DNA from: Bradyrhizobium sp. SZCCT0153
GTDB taxonomy: Bacteria; Pseudomonadota; Alphaproteobacteria; Rhizobiales; Xanthobacteraceae
Direction of reading: 5' to 3'
Length of the DNA: 64,000 nucleotides
Assembly (NCBI RefSeq): GCF_018129995.1
Contig: NZ_JAFCKS010000013.1
Coordinates: forward strand, 1-64,000
The notes beneath the pieces are model-generated. The model did no database searches. It worked only from the letters and a program-made list of their open reading frames with translations, and was not told the DNA's origin. Both the position numbers and the translations under genes were made by a program. Positions 9,224 to 18,980 of the stretch are shown here, in pieces (the stretch's first letter is position 1; each line of letters begins with the position of its first letter).

Positions 9224-10167
9224 TGGCCGCAGAGAACGGGCACGCAGCGAAGGAGATCATCGCGATCCGACGTGCCGATGGCGAAAGCCGCACGCTCGCC
9301 GCTTCGCTGCCGCGCCTGGTGCTCGAGGCCCGCCGTGTTGCCGCCAACGTCATCCACGGCCTGCACGGCCGGCGCCGCGCCGGCTCCGGCGAAAATTTCT
9401 GGCAATACCGCCGCTTCGTCTCCGGCGAGCCGTCGCAGAACGTCGACTGGCGGCGCTCGGCCCGTGACGACCATCTCTATGTCCGCGAGCTTGAATGGGA
9501 AGCCTCGCACACGGTCTGGATCTGGCCCGACCGCTCGCCCTCGATGGCGTTCGCCTCGAAGACGGCGCGCGAGTCCAAGCTGGAGCGCACCCTGATCGTC
9601 GCCTTCGCGCTGGCCGAGCTGCTGGTCTCGGGCGGCGAGCGCGTCGGCATTCCCGGGCTGATGGCGCCGACCGCGAGCCGCAGCGTGATCGACAAGATGG
9701 CGCAGGCGATGCTGCATGACGATGCCGAGCGGCCGAGCCTGCCGCCGTCCTTCGTGCCCTCGGCGCTCGCCGAGACGATCGTGCTGTCGGATTTCTGGTC
9801 GCCGATCGACGAGATCAGAACGACGCTCGCCGGGCTTTCCGCGTCCGGCGCGCACGGCACGCTGGTGCAGGTCGTCGATCCCGCCGAGGAGTCGTTCCCC
9901 TATTCCGGACGCGTCGAGTTCGTCGAGCCCGAAGGGTTCGGCGTGATCACCGCCGGCCGCGCCGAAAGCTGGGCGCAGGATTACACCGCACGGCTGGCGC
10001 TGCACCGCGACCAGATCCGCGCCGAGACCTCGAAGCTCGACTGGCTTTTCACGACGCATTCGACCGACCGTTCCGCCGCCGAACTGCTGCTGTTCCTGCA
10101 TGCCGGCATGCAGGTGAGCAAGTCGGGCGGGCGCACCGCGACGATCAAGGCAGGGCCCGCCGCATGA
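9223..10167 (+). CDS. DUF58 domain protein (MoxR partner)
   Basis: A 314-residue protein with the DUF58 hallmark GSGENFWQYRRFVSGEPSQN and VDWRRSAR, leading into a VWA-like fold with a MIDAS-like DRSPSM motif (within WPDRSPSM). DUF58 proteins are the usual VWA partners of MoxR ATPases. A TTG at 9220 precedes the ATG, but the ATG at 9223 overlapping the moxR stop is the sensible start. The stop overlaps the next gene as ATGA, indicating coupled translation. Confidence 0.9.
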
Positions 10168-12977
10168 TGGGATTCCCGCTCGCCTTCACCGAACCGCTGC
10201 TGCTGATCGGCCTCGTCAGCCTGCCCGTGCTGTGGTGGCTGCTGCGCGTGATGCCGCCGCGGCCGCGCCGCATCGAGTTTCCACCCACGCGCCTGTTGTT
10301 CGACATCGCGCCGCGCGAAGAGACGCCCTCGCGGACGCCGTGGTGGCTGACCGCGTTGCGTCTCCTGGCTGCGGCGCTCGTCATTTTCGCCGCCGCCGGT
10401 CCGATCTGGAATCCGCAAACGGGCATCGCCTCCAGCAAGGCGCCGCTGATGATCATGTTCGACGACGGCTGGAGCGCGGCCGCGAGCTGGGACGTCAGGA
10501 TCAGGGCCGCCGACGAGCTGATCGCCAATGCCGACAACGACCGCCGCGCGATCGCGCTGGTGCCGCTGTCCGAGCCGGCCCGCGACATCACCTTGATGCC
10601 GGCGGGGGCCGCGCGCGTCGCGCTGCGGCAGCTCACGCCAAAACCCTATTCGATCGACCGCGTCGAGACCCTGACGGCGATCGATCGCTTCCTGAAGGCG
10701 ACCGGCGACTGCGAGATCGCCTGGCTCTCGGATGGCGTCGACACCGGCCGTGGCGAGGAATTCGTCGCCGGCCTCGGCAAGACCATCGGCGATCGCAGCC
10801 TGACCGTGTTCGAGGGCGGGACCTCTTCGCCGCTGGCCCTCGTCGCGGCCGAGAACGCCGCCGCCATGATGACGGTGAAGGTGCTGCGCACCGACAGCGG
10901 CATCGCCGTCGGCACCGTGCGCGCGCTGGACCAGAAGGCCTCGCCGATCGGCGAGGCGCGCTTCTCGTTCGGCCCGCAGGACAAGGAAACTGAAGCCGCG
11001 TTCGACCTGCCGGTCGAGCTGCGCAACGACATCACCCGGCTGGAGATTGCGGGCGAGCGCTCTGCCGGCGCGGTGCAGCTGCTCGACAAGCGCTGGCGCC
11101 GCCGCGCCATCGGCATCGTCTCGGGCTCGACCAGCGAGACCGCGCAGCCGCTGCTGGCGCCGACCTTTTACCTGACCCGCGCGCTGTCGCCGTTCGCCGA
11201 CGTGCGGCTCGCCGACAAGGGCTCGCCGCAGCAGGGCATCACGCAGTTCCTCGACCAGAAGCTGCCGATGATCATCCTCGCCGATGTCGGCACCATCGCG
11301 CCCGAGCTGCGCGAGCGTCTCAATGCCTGGATCGACCAGGGCGGCGTGCTGGTGCGGTTCGCCGGGCCGCGCCTGGCGCAGGCCGAGGACGATCTCGTTC
11401 CGGTCAAGCTGCGCAAGGGCGGCCGGACGCTCGGCGGCAGCCTGACCTGGGAGAAGCCGCAACATCTCGCCGCCTTCGCGGCCGACGGTCCGTTTGCCGG
11501 CATCGCGGTCCCCAAGGACGTCGCCGTAAGCCGCCAGGTGCTGGCCGAGCCCGACGCCGTGCTCGCCACCAAGAGCTGGGCCTCGCTCGAGGACGGCACG
11601 CCGTTGGTGACCGGCGAGCATCGCGGCAAGGGCGTGGTCAGCCTATTCCACGTCAGCGCCGACATGCGCTGGTCGGATCTGCCGATGTCAGGCACCTTCG
11701 TCGAAATGCTGCGACGTGTCGTCGACATGTCCGGTTACACCGCGAAGCCCGGCGCTGGTGTCGCGAGCGAAGCGACCGCCGAGACGGTGGCGCCGCTGCA
11801 CATCCTCGACGGCTTCGGCGCCTTCGGCCCGCCGCCGGCCACCGCAAAGCCGCTGCCCGCGGATTATCGCGACCGCGCCACCCCCGATCATCCGCCGGGC
11901 TTCTATGGTCCTGCAGAAGGACCGCTCGCCGTGAACACGCTTGCCGCCGCCGACCGCATCGCAGCCTTGAACACCGCGAGCCTGAACGCCCGGCACGCCA
12001 CCTACACCAATGCCGAGCCGCGCGACCTGCGCGGCTGGCTGCTGTCGACGGCGCTTGCGCTGTTCCTGGTCGACGCCATCATCGTCGCAGTGCTCGGCGG
12101 CGGCCTCGCAGCGCTGCTGCGCCGCCGCGCCGCGCCCGCAACGATCGTTCTGTCCATGGTGCTCGCCGGCCTGTTGTCGTTCGCGCCGACGCCGTCGCGC
12201 GCCGACAGCGCCGCGGACGATTTCGCGATGAAGGCGACGTCGCAGACCCGCCTCGCCTATGTCGTGACCGGCAATGCCGACGTCGATTCCATCGTCAAGG
12301 CCGGCCTGTCCGGACTGACGCTGTTCCTGGCGCAGCGCACCGCGCTCGAAGCCGGCGATCCCGTCGGCATCGATCCCGCGCGCGACGAGCTCGCCTTCTT
12401 CCCGCTGATCTATTGGCCGATCGTGCCCGGCGCGCCCAAGCCGCCGCAGGATGCCATCAACAAGATCGATGCCTACATGAAGCAGGGCGGCACCGTGCTG
12501 TTCGACACCCGCGACGCGATCGAGGCCCCGCCCGGCGCGAACGGCGCCGCGCAGACCCCGGCCATGCAGACGCTGCGCGAGATCCTGTCCTCGCTCGACG
12601 TCCCCGAGCTCGAGCCGGTGCCGCGCGAGCACGTGCTGACCAAGACCTTCTATCTGCTCCGCGACTTCCCCGGCCGCTTCACCACCGGGCAGACCTGGGT
12701 CGAGACCTTGCCGCGCGAAGAGGACGATGACAGCGCACAGCGGCCGGCGCGCGGCGGCGACGGCGTCTCGCCCATCATCATCACCTCGAACGATCTTGCC
12801 GGGGCCTGGGCCGTGCGGCCCGATGGCCAGGCCATGCTGCCGGTGACCGGCGGCGACCCCCGCCAGCGCGAATTCGCCTACCGTGCCGGCGCCAACATCG
12901 TGATGTACACGCTGACCGGCAACTACAAGGCCGACCAGGTGCACGCGCCGGCCCTGATCGAACGTCTGGGGCAATGA
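10164..12977 (+). CDS. BatA N-terminal / DUF4159 fusion membrane protein
   Basis: A 937-residue membrane protein. The N terminus is a BatA (aerotolerance regulator) domain with two helices (FTEPLLLIGLVSLPVLWWLL and LRLLAAALVIFAAAGPIW). The middle is VWA/GATase-like. Two more membrane segments lie near residues 620-690, and the C-terminal ~240 residues match DUF4159 (RLAYVVTGNADVDSIVKAGL, ELAFFPLIYWPI, MKQGGTVLFDTRD). The ATG overlaps the DUF58 stop by 4 nt. Together with moxR, DUF58 and the next gene it forms a putative envelope-stress complex; the exact role is not established. Confidence 0.88.
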   Translation: MMGFPLAFTEPLLLIGLVSLPVLWWLLRVMPPRPRRIEFPPTRLLFDIAPREETPSRTPWWLTALRLLAAALVIFAAAGPIWNPQTGIASSKAPLMIMFDDGWSAAASWDVRIRAADELIANADNDRRAIALVPLSEPARDITLMPAGAARVALRQLTPKPYSIDRVETLTAIDRFLKATGDCEIAWLSDGVDTGRGEEFVAGLGKTIGDRSLTVFEGGTSSPLALVAAENAAAMMTVKVLRTDSGIAVGTVRALDQKASPIGEARFSFGPQDKETEAAFDLPVELRNDITRLEIAGERSAGAVQLLDKRWRRRAIGIVSGSTSETAQPLLAPTFYLTRALSPFADVRLADKGSPQQGITQFLDQKLPMIILADVGTIAPELRERLNAWIDQGGVLVRFAGPRLAQAEDDLVPVKLRKGGRTLGGSLTWEKPQHLAAFAADGPFAGIAVPKDVAVSRQVLAEPDAVLATKSWASLEDGTPLVTGEHRGKGVVSLFHVSADMRWSDLPMSGTFVEMLRRVVDMSGYTAKPGAGVASEATAETVAPLHILDGFGAFGPPPATAKPLPADYRDRATPDHPPGFYGPAEGPLAVNTLAAADRIAALNTASLNARHATYTNAEPRDLRGWLLSTALALFLVDAIIVAVLGGGLAALLRRRAAPATIVLSMVLAGLLSFAPTPSRADSAADDFAMKATSQTRLAYVVTGNADVDSIVKAGLSGLTLFLAQRTALEAGDPVGIDPARDELAFFPLIYWPIVPGAPKPPQDAINKIDAYMKQGGTVLFDTRDAIEAPPGANGAAQTPAMQTLREILSSLDVPELEPVPREHVLTKTFYLLRDFPGRFTTGQTWVETLPREEDDDSAQRPARGGDGVSPIIITSNDLAGAWAVRPDGQAMLPVTGGDPRQREFAYRAGANIVMYTLTGNYKADQVHAPALIERLGQ

Positions 12978-13050
12978 GCATGATCCGGAAAAGTGGAAGC
13001 CGGTTTTCCCTCGCGACAAACGCGGAACGCGTTTGCGCGGAGATCGCGCT
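12975..13050. repeat. Palindromic intergenic repeat (GCATGATCCGGAAAAG type)
   Basis: Directly after the DUF4159 stop lies GCATGATCCGGAAAAGTGG, an element I recognise as abundant in Bradyrhizobium and Rhodopseudomonas intergenic regions. It contains a GGAAAA...TTTTCC inverted repeat and then the perfect stem AAACGCG-GAA-CGCGTTT (13018-13034). It falls between two genes that are otherwise operonic, so it may form an mRNA hairpin. Confidence 0.75.
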
Positions 13051-13071
13051 CACAGCTAGTAGAAGCACAAT

Positions 13072-15135
13072 ATGAATTACGGCATCGCGTTCACGCCGCT
13101 CGTTCCAGCGATCGTCCTGTGGCTCGCACTGGCCGCGATCGTCGTCATCGCGCTCGTGCTGCTGCTTGCGCGTGCCCGCGGCGCTGCCGTGCGCGTCGCC
13201 GCGCTGGTGCTGTTCCTGCTGGCGCTCGCCAATCCCTCCTTCACCCGCGAGGACCGCGATCCCCTCACCTCGGTCGCCGCCGTCGTCGTCGACAAGAGCC
13301 CGAGCCAGAATTTCGGCAATCGCACCCGCGAGGCCGCAGCTGCGCAGGAAGCGCTGGTCGACAGCCTGAAGAAGATCAAGGGGCTCGAGGTCCGCGTCGT
13401 CGACGCCGGACAGGCCGACGGCGAGACCGACGGCACGAAGCTGTTCGGCGCGCTGGCCTCGGCGCTGTCGGACGTGCCGGTCGACCGCGTCGCCGGCGCT
13501 TTCCTGATCACCGACGGCCGTGTCCACGACATCCCGGCGAACGCCGCGGCGCTCGGCTTCCAGGCGCCGGTGCACGCGCTGATCACCGGGCAGAAGGACG
13601 AGCGCGATCGCCGCATTGCGATCACGGCCGCGCCGCGTTTCGGCATCGTCGGCCAGAGTCAGACCATCAGCTATCGCCTCGACGACCAGGGCGTCAGCGG
13701 CGAGCGCGCCAAGGTCACGGTGCGCAGGGACGGCGAAGTGATCAACGAGCGCACGCTCTCGAGCGGCCAGGCCGCCAGCGTCGACGTCGACATCAAGCAT
13801 GCCGGCCCGAACATCGTCGAGATCGAGGCTTCCCCGCTCGAAAGGGAGCTGACGCCGGTGAACAACCGCGCCGTCGTCGCCATCGACGGCGTGCGTGACA
13901 AGCTGCGCGTGCTGCTGGTCTCGGGCGAGCCGCATTCCGGCGAGCGCACCTGGCGCAACCTCTTGAAGTCCGACGCCAGCGTCGACCTCGTGCATTTCAC
14001 CATTCTGCGTCCGCCGGAGAAGCAGGACGGCACGCCGATCAACGAATTGTCGCTGATCGCGTTTCCGACCCGCGAGCTGTTCCAGCAGAAGATCAACGAA
14101 TTCCAGCTGATCATCTTCGACCGCTACGCGCGCCAGGGCGTGCTGCCGATTGCCTATTTCGACAACATCGCGCGCTACGTCCGCTCCGGCGGCGCGGTGC
14201 TGGTCTCCGCAGGCCCCGACTATGCGTCGAATACCAGCATCTGGCGCACGCCGCTGGATTCGGTACTGCCGGCAGAACCCGTCGGCGTGACAGAAAAGCC
14301 GTTCTATGCTCACCTGTCCGACGTCGGCAAACGCCATCCGGTCACGCGCGGCCTCGAAGGCTCCGCCAGCGAGCCGCCGCGCTGGAGCCGGTTCTTCCGC
14401 ACCGTCGATACGCGCAATGCCGTCAACCCGCCCGTCATGACGGGCGTCGACGGCAAGCCGCTGCTGTTCCTGTCGCGCTTCGGCGAAGGCCGCGTCGCGC
14501 TCTTGCTCTCCGATCACATCTGGCTGTGGGCGCGCGGCTATGAGGGCGGCGGGCCGCATCTGGATCTGCTGCGGCGGATGTCGCATTGGCTGATGAAGCA
14601 GCCGGATCTCGATGAAGAGGCGCTGCGCCTCCAGGTGCAGGGCAAGGATCTCGTCGTGGTGCGCCAGACCATGGCGGACAGCGTCCAGCCGGTCAGCGTG
14701 ACCTCGCCGTCGGGCGTGTCGCGCGATCTGACGCTGAACCCGGGCGATCCCGGCGAGTGGCGCGCCAGCCTGCCGGCGAGCGAGCTCGGCCTGTGGCAGG
14801 CCACCGACGGCACGCTGAAGGCGCTGATCAATGTCGGCCCGACCAATCCGAAGGAGTTTTCGGAAGTCACCTCCACCATCGAGACCTTGAAGCCGCTGAC
14901 ACAGGCGACCGGCGGCAACGCCGTGCGCGTGGTCGACGGCACCAGTGTCGAGCTGCCGCGCATCCTGCCGGTACGCTCGGCGAGCGTCTTTCATGGTGAC
15001 GGCTGGATGGGCGTGCGGATGCGCGACGCCAGCGTCGTCAAGGGCGTCGGCGTACTGCCGATCTTCGCCGGCCTGATCGGCCTCTTGCTGCTGCTCGGCG
15101 CGTTTGCGGCGACCTGGGTCCGCGAAGGGCGCTAG
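13072..15135 (+). CDS. Large membrane protein with VWA/glutamine-amidotransferase-like region
   Basis: A 687-residue protein with two N-terminal membrane helices (LVPAIVLWLALAAIVVIALV and AALVLFLLALANPSF), a long extracytoplasmic middle and one C-terminal helix (VGVLPIFAGLIGLLLLLGAF). The stretch LRVLLVSGEPHSGERTWRN followed by FDNIARYVRSGGAVLVSAGP resembles the class I glutamine-amidotransferase-like fold seen in BatA-cluster membrane proteins. It lies 94 bp after the BatA/DUF4159 gene with a repeat element between them. It is probably the fourth member of the moxR cluster. No catalytic triad is apparent. Confidence 0.82.
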   Translation: MNYGIAFTPLVPAIVLWLALAAIVVIALVLLLARARGAAVRVAALVLFLLALANPSFTREDRDPLTSVAAVVVDKSPSQNFGNRTREAAAAQEALVDSLKKIKGLEVRVVDAGQADGETDGTKLFGALASALSDVPVDRVAGAFLITDGRVHDIPANAAALGFQAPVHALITGQKDERDRRIAITAAPRFGIVGQSQTISYRLDDQGVSGERAKVTVRRDGEVINERTLSSGQAASVDVDIKHAGPNIVEIEASPLERELTPVNNRAVVAIDGVRDKLRVLLVSGEPHSGERTWRNLLKSDASVDLVHFTILRPPEKQDGTPINELSLIAFPTRELFQQKINEFQLIIFDRYARQGVLPIAYFDNIARYVRSGGAVLVSAGPDYASNTSIWRTPLDSVLPAEPVGVTEKPFYAHLSDVGKRHPVTRGLEGSASEPPRWSRFFRTVDTRNAVNPPVMTGVDGKPLLFLSRFGEGRVALLLSDHIWLWARGYEGGGPHLDLLRRMSHWLMKQPDLDEEALRLQVQGKDLVVVRQTMADSVQPVSVTSPSGVSRDLTLNPGDPGEWRASLPASELGLWQATDGTLKALINVGPTNPKEFSEVTSTIETLKPLTQATGGNAVRVVDGTSVELPRILPVRSASVFHGDGWMGVRMRDASVVKGVGVLPIFAGLIGLLLLLGAFAATWVREGR

Positions 15136-15204
15136 TTGCCCGAACGACACATCGCGCGGCCACCCACGCGAGATCGTCTGACTTCCGTTGACATGAGCCG
15201 ATCG

Positions 15205-15237
15205 TTCCTGCGATGTTACATTATAACATCGCAGGAA
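15205..15237. promoter_or_regulatory. 33-bp perfect palindrome, putative Zur box
   Basis: TTCCTGCGATGTTA and TAACATCGCAGGAA form 14-bp perfect arms around CATTA, centred at 15221. The core GATGTTACATTATAACATC resembles Fur-family zinc-regulator (Zur) operators of the TGTTATANTATAACA type. It ends 43 bp before the start of the DUF2946 gene that precedes a ZnuD-like receptor, the position expected for repression. The long outer GC-rich arms could also form an RNA hairpin. Confidence 0.65.
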
Positions 15238-15280
15238 GCCGAGAGGCTTGGCGCCTGGCGATGTGGAGTGGCGTTTCCAG

Positions 15281-15685
15281 ATGAAGTGGTTCCGGTCGAA
15301 TATCAGGCACGGTGCCCGGCTCGCGTTGTTCGCGCTGCTGGTGCAGTTCGCGCTGACGTTCGGCCACAGCCATTGGTTCGCCCAGGCCGCTCCCCTCGCC
15401 CAGGCATCGCTCCAGCAGACCGACAGCGCCAAGGGTTCGGCTGCGATCGACCGCGCCGCGGTCCAGAAGCAATCGCCAGGGAGCCACGACCGGGAGCATC
15501 CGGGCGACGACAATTGCGCGATCTGCGCACTGGTCGCGATGGCAGGCACCGTTCTGTTCTCGACGCCGCCTCTCCTGGAGCTGCCGCAGGCGATCGAACT
15601 GCTCTACCGCACCACCGATGCCGAATTCATCCACCTGAAATCGGCCGGCACGGCGTTCCAGCCCCGCGCCCCTCCCGCGTCCTGA
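15281..15685 (+). CDS. DUF2946-like secreted or membrane protein
   Basis: A 134-residue protein with an N-terminal membrane segment (ARLALFALLVQFALTFGHSH), a His/Asp-rich stretch (HDREHPGDD) followed by a CxxC (NCAICALVAMAG) and a second hydrophobic region. This matches the DUF2946 pattern, small proteins often found next to metal-linked TonB receptors; the His and Cys residues suggest metal handling. The start MKWFRSN at 15281 is preferred to an earlier in-frame codon at 15248. It is followed after 148 bp by the TonB receptor and preceded by the palindromic operator. Confidence 0.75.
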   Translation: MKWFRSNIRHGARLALFALLVQFALTFGHSHWFAQAAPLAQASLQQTDSAKGSAAIDRAAVQKQSPGSHDREHPGDDNCAICALVAMAGTVLFSTPPLLELPQAIELLYRTTDAEFIHLKSAGTAFQPRAPPAS

Positions 15686-15833
15686 CTTTCAACATCGCTT
15701 GATCACGCCCGGGCTCGCCGCATGTCGGCGGCTGCCCGGGAGCAGTTGAAGTCGAATTCCGTCGCGCAGCGACGGCAGGCCGCCTCCGATCAACAATCAC
15801 ACATGCGGACGGCGCCTGACTGGAATCAGGACC

Positions 15834-18233
15834 ATGTCATTTGAATTGCGACGCGTGCAGCATCTCGCCGGAGCAAGCCTGCTCCTGCTCGGCGCCGCCG
15901 CCACATCGGCGTTCGCCCAAGAGGTGGCGCAGGACAAGCTGGCCCAAGACAAACCCGCGCAGGACAAGTCGTCGACCGAGATCCCGGCCGTCACCGTGAC
16001 GGCCCCGAGTCCCATCGTGCGTAGAGTGGTGCCGACCCGCAGCCCGGTCCGCGTCGCGCGCACCGGCCGGGCACGCAGCCACGAACGCACGGCGGATGCG
16101 ACGCCGGGAACGTCCACGCCCGCCGCGCCTCAGCAAGGCGTGCTGCCGGTCGTGACCAACCAGTTCGCCACCGTCACCGTGGTGCCGAACGAGGAGATCC
16201 GCCGCGAGGGCGGCGGCCAGCTCGGCGACCTGCTGTTCTCGAAACCCGGCATCACCGGCTCGAGCTTCGCGCCCGGCGCCTCCAGCCGGCCGATCATTCG
16301 CGGCCTCGACGTCAACCGGGTCGGCATCGTCGAGAACGGCACCAATGCCGGCGGCGCCTCCGACCTCGGCGAGGATCACTTCGTTCCGATCGATCCGCTC
16401 GCGACCAACCAGGTCGAGGTGGTGCGCGGGCCTGCTGCGCTCCGCTACGGCTCGACCTCGATCGGCGGCGTCGTCAGCGCCACCAACAACCGGATTCCGG
16501 ATGCGCTGCCTTCCTGCGCTCCATCGTTCCAGGCTTACGGCATGCCGACCAAGGCGCCGCTTGCGGCCGCAGCAACATCGCCTTGCGTCATGGCCGAGAC
16601 GCGCAGCGCGTTCAGCTCGGTCGATCGCGGTATCGAAAGCGGGGTGCTGCTCGACACCGGCGGCGGCAATTTTGCGTTCCATACCGACGTCTACGGGCGA
16701 AACACCACCGATTACAGCATCCCGAGCTATCCGTATCTCGCCGACCAGACCCGCTCGGTCGCCAACGGGCGCCAGCCCAATTCGGCAACGCGCTCGGACG
16801 GCGCATCGATCGGTGGCTCCTACTTCTTCCAGGGTGGCTATATCGGTGCGGCCATCACCCAGAACGACTCGCTCTACCACATCCCCGGCATCGACGGCGC
16901 CGACCACAACACGCGGATCGACGGCCACCAGACCAAGATCAACGTCAAGGGCGAGTACCACCCCGACGCGGCCGCGATCGACGCCATCCGCTTCTGGGCC
17001 GGCGCGACCGACTACCGGCACAACGAGATCGGGCTTGCCGATCCCGCGGACCCCAACACCGACGGCGTACGGCAGACCTTCACCAACAAGGAGCAGGAGA
17101 TCCGCACCGAGGTGCAGCTGATGCCATTCAACGCGCGCTTCGCCGAGGTGACGACGGCGCTCGGCTTCCAGGTCGGTCATCAGGAACTGAGTGCGCCGAG
17201 CCCGGACAATCCCGGCACGCTGTTCAACGGGCTGTGGGACCCCAACAACAGCACGCGCGTCGCTGGCTACGCCTTCAACGAGTTCAAGTTCACGGAGGCG
17301 ACGCGGGCGCAGATCGCCGGTCGCATCGAGCATGTCGAGCTGCACGGCACGACGCCGGATTTTCCCGCCGACTTCCTGCCCGACGGCACGCCGCAGGCCG
17401 GCATCGCGCGCAATCCGTCCTACACGCCGAAGAGCGGCAGCATCGGCCTGCTGCAGGACCTGCCGGGCGGCATGGTCGGCAGCATCACCGCGCAATATGT
17501 CGAGCGCGCGCCGAAGGCGGCGGAACTGTTCTCGCGCGGCGCGCATGATGCGACAGCGACGTTCGACATCGGCAACCCGAACCTGACCATCGAGACGGCA
17601 AAATCCGTCGAGCTCGGCGTGCGCAAGGCGACAGGGCCGTTCCGGTTCGAGGCGACCCTCTACTACACGCACTTCAACAACTTCATCTATCGCCGTCTCA
17701 CCGGCGTGATGTGCGGCGACGACTTTGCCTCGTGCGGCACGCCCGGCGCCGAGGTGAACCAGGCGGTCTATTCGCAGCGGGACGCGAACTTCCGCGGCGG
17801 CGAGTTCCAGTCGCAGCTCGACGTCGGCGCATTCCAGGGCGGCATCTGGGGCATCGAGAACCAGTTCGACCTGGTCCGCGCCACCTTCACCGACGGCACC
17901 AACGTGCCGCGGATTCCGCCCTTGCGGATGGGTGGCGGCCTGTTCTGGCGCGACGACAACTGGCTGATGCGCGTCAATCTGTTGCACGCCTTCGCGCAGA
18001 ACAACGTCGCCGTGATCGCGGAGACGCCGACGGCGGGCTACAATTTGCTGAAGGCCGAGGTCAGCTACAAGACCAGGCTCGACCGCAACTGGTTCGGTGC
18101 GCGCGAGATGATTGCCGGCGTCGTCGGCAACAATCTGCTCAACGAGAACATCCGCAACTCGGTGTCCTACACCAAGGACGAGGTCTTGATGCCCGGCATC
18201 GGCGTCAGGGCATTTGCCAACTTCAAGTTCTAG
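15834..18233 (+). CDS. TonB-dependent outer-membrane receptor, ZnuD-like
   Basis: A 799-residue receptor with signal peptide (LAGASLLLLGAAATSAFAQ). The plug domain shows TVTVVPNEEIRREGGGQLGD, PGASSRPIIRGLDVNRVGIV and a DHFVPIDPLATNQVEVVRGP segment followed by LRYGSTSIGGVV; the form and order resemble ZnuD-type zinc receptors. The C terminus ends in aromatic FANFKF, as expected for a beta-barrel. It imports a metal or metal complex across the outer membrane with TonB/ExbBD energy. AGGA sits 7 nt before the ATG. The nearby Zur-like palindrome favours zinc; without biochemical data other metals remain possible. Confidence 0.88.
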   Translation: MSFELRRVQHLAGASLLLLGAAATSAFAQEVAQDKLAQDKPAQDKSSTEIPAVTVTAPSPIVRRVVPTRSPVRVARTGRARSHERTADATPGTSTPAAPQQGVLPVVTNQFATVTVVPNEEIRREGGGQLGDLLFSKPGITGSSFAPGASSRPIIRGLDVNRVGIVENGTNAGGASDLGEDHFVPIDPLATNQVEVVRGPAALRYGSTSIGGVVSATNNRIPDALPSCAPSFQAYGMPTKAPLAAAATSPCVMAETRSAFSSVDRGIESGVLLDTGGGNFAFHTDVYGRNTTDYSIPSYPYLADQTRSVANGRQPNSATRSDGASIGGSYFFQGGYIGAAITQNDSLYHIPGIDGADHNTRIDGHQTKINVKGEYHPDAAAIDAIRFWAGATDYRHNEIGLADPADPNTDGVRQTFTNKEQEIRTEVQLMPFNARFAEVTTALGFQVGHQELSAPSPDNPGTLFNGLWDPNNSTRVAGYAFNEFKFTEATRAQIAGRIEHVELHGTTPDFPADFLPDGTPQAGIARNPSYTPKSGSIGLLQDLPGGMVGSITAQYVERAPKAAELFSRGAHDATATFDIGNPNLTIETAKSVELGVRKATGPFRFEATLYYTHFNNFIYRRLTGVMCGDDFASCGTPGAEVNQAVYSQRDANFRGGEFQSQLDVGAFQGGIWGIENQFDLVRATFTDGTNVPRIPPLRMGGGLFWRDDNWLMRVNLLHAFAQNNVAVIAETPTAGYNLLKAEVSYKTRLDRNWFGAREMIAGVVGNNLLNENIRNSVSYTKDEVLMPGIGVRAFANFKF

Positions 18234-18240
18234 CCTTGCT

Positions 18241-18268
18241 GCAGTCGGGGCCAAACGGCCTCGACTGC
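18241..18268. terminator. Hairpin between convergent genes
   Basis: GCAGTCGGGGCC and GGCCTCGACTGC form a 12-bp stem with one mismatch and an AAAC loop, 7 bp after the TonB receptor stop and 22 bp from the convergent alpha/beta hydrolase stop. There is no clear T-run, so it may be a stability hairpin instead of a classical intrinsic terminator. Confidence 0.4.
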
Positions 18269-18290
18269 ATTCGCCAACCTTGGCGCTGCC

Positions 18291-18980
18291 CTATCCTTCG
18301 ATAGACGCGGCGGCCTTTGCGATGAATTCCCCGACGGCCTCGGGCTGGGACAGCATCGGCACATGCGAGCTCTGGAGCACGAGCGTCTCTCCGGTCATGC
18401 GACTGGCCGAGTCCCGCTGCACCTCCGGCGGAATGGTCTCGTCCTGTGCCGCGACGATGTACCATGACGGCTTCGAGCGCCAGGCCGCCTTGGAGATCGT
18501 GTCGCCGAAGCATCTGACCGCGAGCGGTCCCTGCGTTGCGTAGACGATGTCGGCTTCGTCCGCCGGGACATCCTGGACGAAGTGCTTGCGGACGCCCTGC
18601 TGCGTCAGCGCCACATAGCCTTCGCCATAAGGCCTGATCTCGGCCGCGCCGGGCGCCGGCTTGTAGGGCTTCCACCACGCGTCGAACGACTGACCGCTGT
18701 CCGGCGCACCCGCGGCGACATAAACGAGACCTTTGACCTTGGGATGATTGCCCGCCTCGGTGATCACGGCCCCGCCCCAGGAATGTCCGACCATGAGCAC
18801 CGGCCCGTCCTGCATGTCCACGACGCGGTGGGCCGCCACGACGTCATCGGCAAGCGAGCTCAGGGGATTCTGAACGGCGAGTGCCCTCAGCCCCCGTTTG
18901 GTGAGAAGAGGAATGACCTTGGCCCAGCAAGAGCCATCCGCGAAAGCTCCGTGCACCAGCACGACGGTCCCGATTGCCAT
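18291..18980 (-). CDS. Alpha/beta-hydrolase
   Basis: A 229-residue alpha/beta-hydrolase of the small esterase/hydroxynitrile-lyase-like group. VLVHGAFADGSCW carries the oxyanion-hole HG; the nucleophile elbow is VGHSWGGA (Ser ~residue 68); the acid lies in AAQDETIPP and the catalytic His in SSHVPML. No signal peptide is present, so it is cytoplasmic. The substrate is unknown. A purine-rich AAAGAAAGAGAG precedes the ATG at 18980. Confidence 0.88.
   Translation of the reverse strand: MAIGTVVLVHGAFADGSCWAKVIPLLTKRGLRALAVQNPLSSLADDVVAAHRVVDMQDGPVLMVGHSWGGAVITEAGNHPKVKGLVYVAAGAPDSGQSFDAWWKPYKPAPGAAEIRPYGEGYVALTQQGVRKHFVQDVPADEADIVYATQGPLAVRCFGDTISKAAWRSKPSWYIVAAQDETIPPEVQRDSASRMTGETLVLQSSHVPMLSQPEAVGEFIAKAAASIEG

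Noticed and set aside
12781..15549. Minus-strand frame of about 922 codons opposite the BatA-like and membrane-protein genes
   Set aside because: It is Arg/Ala/Gln-rich with no domain, antisense to genes with clear families; high GC gives such shadows.
15837..18254. Minus-strand frame of about 805 codons opposite the TonB receptor
   Set aside because: Mirror shadow of the receptor; no signal or family motif, whereas the plus strand has a full TonB receptor.
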